Shown in pieces: positions 57,101 through 64,000 of a stretch of DNA of 64,000 nt. This stretch comes from Ligula intestinalis (lineage: Eukaryota > Platyhelminthes > Cestoda > Diphyllobothriidea > Diphyllobothriidae): positions 48,953,450 to 49,017,449 of the forward strand of contig JAYGXS010000001.1 of the NCBI GenBank assembly GCA_036362985.1, in the 5' to 3' direction. The position numbers and the translations under genes are program-made. The notes beneath the pieces were generated by a model. The model saw only the letters and a program-made list of their open reading frames with translations, was not told the DNA's origin and did not search any database. Each line of letters begins with the position of its first letter. Within the stretch, counting starts at the first letter, position 1.

Positions 57101-60044
57101 ACAGGTCTGTACAGGACACCATGTTCTATAGTCCTAAAAGAAGTCTCGCTATAAAAGCATATTTAAAACGGGGGTGCTTTGGCTTGATCGCTGGGGAGCT
57201 AAATTATTTCGTCAGTTTGTAAGCCCTCAAGTCTAGATTGGCGGGCTATTGGAACAATTTAAGGTAGGCCTCTCTATTACGAAAAACATGGTGGTATAAA
57301 TGCACACTGATACTGCCTACTTACCTCTGTCCTTCCACCGCAGTAATGTTTCTTTTAAGGAAAACTGTCTGAAGACTTCGTAAAATTCATCGGTTGACAA
57401 GGTGTAAATGTTTCACCGATGCCTGTTGTACATACAGCATTGCCACATACAAATGAATCTGACTTCAGCAAACTATGCTGTTTTATCTAACTGAGGAATA
57501 CCATAGAGGCCACAATTAAAAGGGTATATTGCTGTCTGACGTTCATTCGATAGGAGAACCGAATTCTTCCATCAGCTGGCGTGTTTCGAAATAATGGTCA
57601 TGTTCGCACTATGATAGTTTTTAGGCGAGTCCTTTGTTTTGCAGTGGGGCTGAACCACCCACCAATATATACAACTCACATTCCAGTGTGTTTGTTGGCC
57701 TAAAGAGGTTGGTTCCGGCTTGCAGGGCATTCGTTTGTTAATAAATCATGGTTCGCTATTGTGTGTAAAGTGGAATATTTACCAGGTTCTAATGGCTGAA
57801 CAAATCTGAGACAAGATGCAATTTATATTTTGAAAATTAGTACACTCACAGTTCTCTTAGTCTATTTTAAATATTAGCAAATGACTTTTCTGGCAGATTT
57901 CATCCTAATTTTACAGAAAAATGAGACAACTTTTCAGTCAATACAGGCCAGTCGTTGACACACAGTAAATTGATTGTCCGTTATTTCTAGGTCAATTTCA
58001 AACTAACGGCCAATGCATCAATCTTTTTTTAACAACACTTTATCAAAATTAACACTAGAAGAAATCTGCAAGGTGCTTTCGATTTTATTAAGTTGATTGA
58101 CACTGCTTAAAATATTAACGCTGGCAACGTTTTCCAAGCATGTTTAGGGCGCTTTCATGCGTTTTTAAGCGCCCAAAGTCCTTACACAGACATGTCTCAG
58201 TCTGTTAAACAGCCAGGCTTTTTACTGATTCCACCCAGGCTGTGCGCGAAACGATTCAGCGACTGCTTTTATCTTTGACAAACCACGTTGCGTTAAATTC
58301 CATGACACATTAGGCAGCCGCAACTGCTTATGGTTGCCACTGAGGAATAATCTCAGACTGTGCATGCAGCGACATTCGAGTTTTGTAGATGCGGGGAGGG
58401 ATCATTACCAGATGACGCAGACGGGAAATGAGTAATTGGGTGAAGTTGGGCGTCTGCCCCACCGTTATCGCACTATCGGTGCGGTGTTCCATGTTAGTGC
58501 CCTCTAGTTCCTCCAAGCACAAAAGCACACTCTAACTGCCCCTTTAAATCCCCTCACCCAAATCCACAAATTGAAATGCAATTTGTCAGTGAGAGTCTTC
58601 CCTTCTCCATATTATCATGTACCAGTATGAGACTATTATTTAATTATCCAAATGGGCAGGAGTAGTTTTTCTAGTGCACCACATTACTCCATATTCCCAG
58701 CATTTTTTCGTACGAAAACGGTGGTTATATGGCTTTATGTGTGGGGGATTAGGATACGTTATGATATATACTTTAATACCTGCTTTATGCATTTTACTAT
58801 TTTGTATTAAGAAATGTTGTAGATTTATATCTACAGATTTTTTTAATCTGTATTATCCTTAAACACATTATAGAAACACCCAATTATCAAATTGAAAATT
58901 TCTTGAAATTCCTAGAGAATATAAATGGTGGTTAGGAGTTCGTTTACTTCAAATTACTGCGAAGCACCGCGCACACCTTCAATTTACGCGGGGAATAACT
59001 TATTCCCGGCGGCTACGGGAAACAAATTTGGCTACATTTTTCCACTTTTCACTTCCAAAAATTCCTTCACTGCCTCTCTTACTTTGTCAGTCCCAAAATC
59101 CCTATAACCATCGTTTCTGTCGGACAAAATGCTGGAACTATGGGTATATGAGATCACTGTTTAAACCATTTTTGCCCCGAAATGGGTTTTTCTTAACTGT
59201 TCTGTCAAACTTTACACACATTACTGATTTTTTGACCGAAAGTTCTCTTAATATTCGCAATGGTCACAGTAAACAAAATATAATATCAAATGTATGAATT
59301 TAGCTCTAGAAACTGTGTGTAAGCATGTTTGGGTTTTCGTTTAATTATTAAAAATGATAAAGTATTTAAGAGGAGGTTTTATGAGTTTGATCTTCATGAA
59401 ACTCTCTCTAGCTTTACGGCACAGATTTCGTTTTCGATTATTCATCCTCAGGTCTGACAGATAATAAAATAATTGAATTATAATAAATAAACTAGTGAAA
59501 ATAATTTATAACAAGCTGGTCATGAAGGACATGAAGTTTTGTGCATTTTTCTGAGCTTTGAAATATTCTTACAACTTTTATGAATTTTTGAAAAATATTC
59601 GGCGTTTTCAAAGGCATACGCTACCTGACATTTTATTAATTCTCTTAGGATTTTGCACTACTGAATATTCCTTTTTCAAATTCTATCTATTCTGAAAAGA
59701 AACATGAACGCACCACTCTTTAAATAACACCTAATTGCAGGTCTTAATTCAACTATTTATATAATGAAGGGTGCAAGGACCTGAGGATCCGCTTTCTACA
59801 GGGAGGACACAATGAGAACATACCGTCGTGCCGAAATATTGGCTACAGTGAGAATGTTTCGAGGCTAACCCTGCAAGTATTTGATCGGTTTTTAGTATTA
59901 ACGAGGACCTACGTAGTATTCTGAGAACGGCATTGTTTGTTAGACTGCGGCTGGTCTTCCTGGTAATGGCCGATCTAACAGCCCTACTAATATAACGGTA
60001 TATATTCTGTAGGCGAACAAGGCTTCTCATAAGTCGAACATAAG
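54139..60044. other. No gene seen
   Basis: Nearly 6 kb without a recognisable gene. The 110-codon plus-strand frame 55109-55441 has no known domain. Minus-strand CTGATGA words at 54528-54534 and 55020-55026 were checked for hammerheads and not accepted. Confidence 0.4.
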
Positions 60045-60141
60045 TTAGTTAAGTGACGAATGCGAGAAAATACTCGTATTCCAGAAATTTCTATTGGTAA
60101 AGGAGACATATGGTCGAACACCGGAACAAAATTTATTTTTG

Positions 60142-60181
60142 CCTGAGCTTTCGACCTCTTACAAGAGCCCATCGTCAGAGG
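60142..60181 (-). ncRNA. Hammerhead ribozyme, left arm
   Basis: CUGACGA (60178-60172), one extra U, stem II, GAAA and palindrome AGCU, with stem I CCU/AGG. It differs from the right arm at one base in stem II (GAGGTC instead of GAGCTC). Confidence 0.68.
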
Positions 60182-60382
60182 TGGAGAAACAGCAACAAAT
60201 GTTGACGATTCTATTTCTGTAAATATTTCCACACAACTTGTCGGTCTTGCCTACTGGCACTGGCTAGCACAGCCCTCAGTGGCAAGTCGGCAGCACACAC
60301 AATTATTGATTTTCTACACGTTCAAAATTTTAGTTATTGTACACACGCCCCAAGTAGCTCCACATTTGTTGCTGTTTCTCCA

Positions 60383-60422
60383 CCTCTGACGATGGGCTCT
60401 TGTAAGAGCTCGAAAGCTCAGG
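60383..60422 (+). ncRNA. Hammerhead ribozyme, right arm (intact core)
   Basis: Stem I CCU (60383-60385) with AGG (60420-60422). CUGACGA is at 60386-60392, extra U at 60393, stem II GGGCUC/GAGCUC within 60394-60411, GAAA at 60412-60415, palindrome AGCU at 60415-60418, and C60419 at the cleavage position. All consensus core residues are present. The palindrome differs from ACGU of copy A but keeps self-complementarity. Like copy A, it needs a second molecule to complete stem III. Confidence 0.72.
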
Positions 60423-60481
60423 CAAAAATAAATTTTGTTCCGGTGTTCGACCATATGTCTCCTTTACCATTAGTTAAGTGA

Positions 60482-63400
60482 ACCGTCACCTGACAACCGA
60501 ATGACTTATTAATCATAAACTGTTCTCTTCCTCCTTCCTAACCACATACAGACTCTACCATGCAGACGCATAAAGTGCCCAAATATTTCCCACAATTTCT
60601 CAACATTCTGTTTTAGTCAACAAATCGAGCACAGCAGAAAAGCTTTATTTTTGCCTTTGACAAAGCTTGGGTAATAACCTGAGTCAATGACAAATTGGCT
60701 AGATTGCTGCTGGAAATTGAAAGCGTCATAGGCCCCTATTCCGCATACCGGGCGTTACACGTACGGCTGAATTCCGTTCGAAGAAGGTCACCAGGTAGGC
60801 AAAGCAAATGCAAGCGTGGACTACGACTGACGTCAGAGGAAAATAGGGCAGAAGCCGGCCAGTTACCAGGTGACCAGCGTGCAGTTCTACGTCACCGCCG
60901 CAGCCATGAGATTGACAGCAACTCATGCGGGCAGCAAAAACTGATTAGTCCGTCGGTCAACGAGGGGTAGGCCAGTCAGTACGCTGACTTACGACAGCCG
61001 CAAAGGAAGCAGAGGTCAATCGAGCCCACCAGTGGTCAAACTCACGGTCAGTCAGCAGTGAATAATCGGGTCAAATTTCGTGCGTCGAGCACAGGTATAA
61101 TACAAGGCATGCGGCAAGGATGAAACTGTGCCGGAAAACAGGAACAATCACCTAGTTACTCTGACGATCAAAGCGAAAGGGTGTTCGAAATGTCAGTCTA
61201 AATATAATTCGGTCCGTGTCATCTTATCTTCTTCTTCATCATATTTTTTGGGGACTGGTAAAAACGATAAGATATCGAGACCTGAAATCTTCACGCATAT
61301 TAATAGACTGAGTTAATTATTTTTTTGGATGTTAAATTGCTTAAAATAGCCTTTTAACAGTGTTTTCTGTGCAATTTTTTACGGATCCTTGATTTCCACT
61401 CAGTCAGAACGTTGGTGTGCAGGTTATTCCATTTGATCCTGATACGATTTTCTGCGTGCCGTTCGCTAAAATCAAAAGTTTTTTGAAAACGGACCAGCGT
61501 TTTGAATGACGATGAGAACGCAATCTGCCTACATTGGAGGAATTAACCGCAAAAAATACTTAGGGCAGATTCCGCAACAGAAACGAACATTTTAATTTAC
61601 TCGGTCCATAACAATTGATAATCTTTTAGGCATAAGTTTGCGCACACATATGAATTATTAATTATGGCGCTGATTCATTTGTGGATTAATTCCATGTCAT
61701 AAAATTGGGCGCTAAGGCCCAGAATTCGCGCCGAAAGGTACTGTGAATAAACAAATAGGCAGCTAGACGCAGTTGTTCCATTTAGAAACAGGAACACTGT
61801 ACAAACGCGCATAAATGCTGGCCCATACGATAAAGTTTATTGCTGTTTATTTGGCAGTTTGTTTTATCTAAAGGAGCTAAACACTGGAACTGACGCCCCC
61901 GTCTATTGTTACTGCAAATGAGAGCTTTCCACAAAAAAATTTGCATTCACGTTTACTCCGGTGAAAGAACCAAGACGTTTATCGATTTTCCATATTTTGT
62001 CAAAATTACTTTGAAAACCGCATCTATTATTCCAGCGCAAAGAGCCCAAGTACTCTTCTAAGTCAAATGTTTTCTATCTATATATCCGGGATTTCATAAA
62101 CGTCACAGGTATGTGAAAGATGATCCCTCAGAATTCAGTGGTCAAGTACTCCAGCAACCATAACATTAGGAGTCGATTTGCCTGGCTAACATGAAAGTTG
62201 AAGTTCCGCACAGATTTGAAGTAATGCGTTCAACGTCTAGCTCTTATCACACTAAACATCCTTCGTAATTTGCCAGTCTGTATATCTTTTCACGCTTAGT
62301 TCCTGTCTGGTTATGTATACTTTAACTTAAAAAAGTACACTTCTAATGAACATTTGTGTAAGTGCAGGTGGAATACTTCGTGAAACTCATCGGCGACAAC
62401 AGATGTTTAAGCATAACAGGAGGTTTCTGAGAATAAACTACAAAAACCTCACTACTACTGCTTTCCTAAGGGAAATGAGGAATCACCCTGTTTACTACCT
62501 GTGAAAACAGAAGCGTTCAACTGCCATACGCATCAATGAAAGCCTTTGAATGGTTCATATAGAGGAGGGTAATATTTATCAAAGCTACGGAGCCAGTGGT
62601 CAACGAGAAGAAAGTATTCAAAACAAACTTACTTCTTTGCAACTTAAAGTGCAAACAAGGCTGCAACTAGCCATAATAGCTTGTATTCACCCAAAGAAAG
62701 TTGTGGTCAACGTAACAGATTGACCGCAATCCCCGTTTCCATGCAGGCAACCTTGTTTTCTAAAACAGACGTTAAGTTGAAGTACCTCTGATCTAAACGC
62801 TCGAGCCACAGTGGGGGTTATTTAAAAATGCCCGATATATGCAATCATTGCCAGGTAGTTGCCGTTCTCAATGTCGACACGCATTTTGTGTAAGCACATA
62901 CCTTCTACGAATATATAAATGATGAAATATTGACGGCTGCAGCAAAGTAAGCACATTTTTCTACTGCGATGAACTACCACTCAGAAACAATTGTACAACT
63001 ATAGCATGAAAACATCGTTAGGAAACGAACTAAAACAAATCAAAATTGACGACATAGAAGCAAAATACACCTCACATATTTCGAAAGATTTAAGCCCAAA
63101 ACTGCCCTTTGTTAAGCGTAAGTTTTTAAGAAGAAGTAGTTTTCCACCAAATGACTACAAGGAAGAAGACTTTTTATTTGTGATTTGTATAAATAATATA
63201 GTAATTGATACGAGAATTAAAAATCAATAAAACAATACTACACTTCGGATAGTCATTTTTAACAAAATAAAGTTTTTGCATGCGGATGCAAAGGAGCTCG
63301 TTTGGAAGCCGGCAATAGTATCACAGTTCTACTTAGGTTATTGTTTCTAGGCTTAAATGCATTACACAATTTTGATTCACATGTCATAATACATCACATC

Positions 63401-64000
63401 TACGGTAATGAATCTTACTCTGAAACTATGAATGAGGCTACAAGATTCCAGTAACACAAAGTGCAGTCAAGCAAACCCACGAATATATGGATGCCTTGCA
63501 TTTACGTGTATTTAATTCTGGCTCAAATTTTACTCTTCCACAGAGACTCACACACGATTATATGCGGAATTATTACTCGTACGTTATGACAGTTAAATAG
63601 ATGACTCCCAAATTACACGTAATTTGGGTTAAATTCCATAGGTTTTCTATTAAGGGTTAATTTTATGGCTAAGACACATATATTTAGATACGTTTAGAAT
63701 TTAATTTAATGCCGGCAGTACTGTTTTGGATACCTCATTCCGTATCAAGCCACTTCCTTATCAAACCTTAGGACATGTTTTTCCCTGATTTCACTCTCCC
63801 TAACAGCATAGGTCGCAGACTGCCCACGTCCACCTGACTAGGTGTTCCAATGCCAACTTTAAAACCTGACAAAAAATTATTGCATAAATATGTTTTTCGA
63901 AACTTTTTTCGCGTGCTTTGTTGTCGATATATTACCCTAGCTGACCCCCACACTGGTAACTTTCATTAACAGTGCATTTACATTTAAGTATATTATTTTT
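60482..64000. other. No firm gene; one possible exon near 63005
   Basis: A plus-strand frame at 62991-63230 (79 codons, lysine-rich) has an upstream AG at 63003 and a GTAAGT at 63118 that would delimit a 113-base exon. Nothing else supports it and the frame also stays open past the donor. The rest is AT-rich and unrecognised. Confidence 0.3.

Larger units (their letters stand above)
60045..60481. mobile_element. Complete 413-bp inverted hammerhead element with 12-bp target duplications
   Basis: TTAGTTAAGTGA occurs exactly at 60045-60056 and 60470-60481. Between them, 60095-60206 and 60361-60469 are inverted copies (near-identical by eye) separated by about 154 bases. Each arm carries a hammerhead, AAAAATAAA and a GTTCCGG hairpin arm, the same plan as PLE 3' ends. 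The left arm continues to a CTGGAAT partner arm (about 60085-60090) and outward to the element end; the right arm is truncated before it. It encodes no protein and must use enzymes from elsewhere. The exact duplications suggest a fairly recent insertion. Confidence 0.78.

Noticed and set aside
62991..63230. Possible exon with AG at 63003 and GTAAGT at 63118
   Set aside because: A single candidate exon with no partner; the frame continues past the donor, so the signal is weak.
1..64000. CRISPR arrays, bacterial operons, rRNA genes
   Set aside because: None seen: no regularly spaced identical repeats, no dense co-oriented frames, and no rRNA-like sequence.

Overview
The window looks like AT-rich, repeat-laden nuclear DNA of a flatworm, most likely a tapeworm of the Spirometra/Dibothriocephalus/Schistocephalus kind. 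That placement is an inference. It rests on abundant decayed Penelope-like elements (PLEs) with GIY-YIG endonuclease domains, a LINE reverse transcriptase of a type I associate with tapeworms and flukes, tRNA-derived short repeats, long poly-C/poly-G runs, and no operon-like or prokaryotic gene layout. No gene of known function could be identified.

Layout. 1-825: 3' end of a PLE (endonuclease ORF open from the window edge, then a hammerhead ribozyme and a 3' hairpin). 826-2840: no gene, with a 29-base poly-C. 2863-5050: the longest PLE copy, with a broken reverse transcriptase (YADD motif) and endonuclease. 5850-6125: short repeat 1. 6436-6985: PLE family 2, minus strand. 6986-29160: mostly unique AT-rich DNA with two more copies of short repeat 1. 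29165-29936: a fold-back PLE family 2 insertion. 32430-32780: short repeat 2. 34862-35044: a near-perfect palindrome made of two half-hammerheads. 37006-37610: LINE fragment. 37970-38370: two short repeat 2 copies. 39208-39595: a third GIY-YIG lineage. 42946-43199 and 44344-44962: PLE pieces. 46240-47452: a phase-consistent three-exon candidate host gene. 49140-49525: head-to-head short repeat 2 pair. 52998-54138: two endonuclease fragments in tandem. 60045-60481: a complete 413-bp inverted hammerhead element between exact 12-bp target duplications.

The main theme is RNA structure inside the PLEs. Several copies carry a minimal hammerhead with the CUGAYGA and GAAA boxes. Its stem III has no loop and is a short palindrome (ACGU, AGCU or AAUU, depending on family), as expected for ribozymes that act as dimers. 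Small dimeric hammerhead variants in PLEs are, as I recall, already described, so the ribozyme class is not new. The less expected details are the fold-back insertions centred on the ribozyme, the A3/U8 core variant, and the conserved base-paired 3' hairpin.

All protein calls come from reading translations by eye. No database search was possible.
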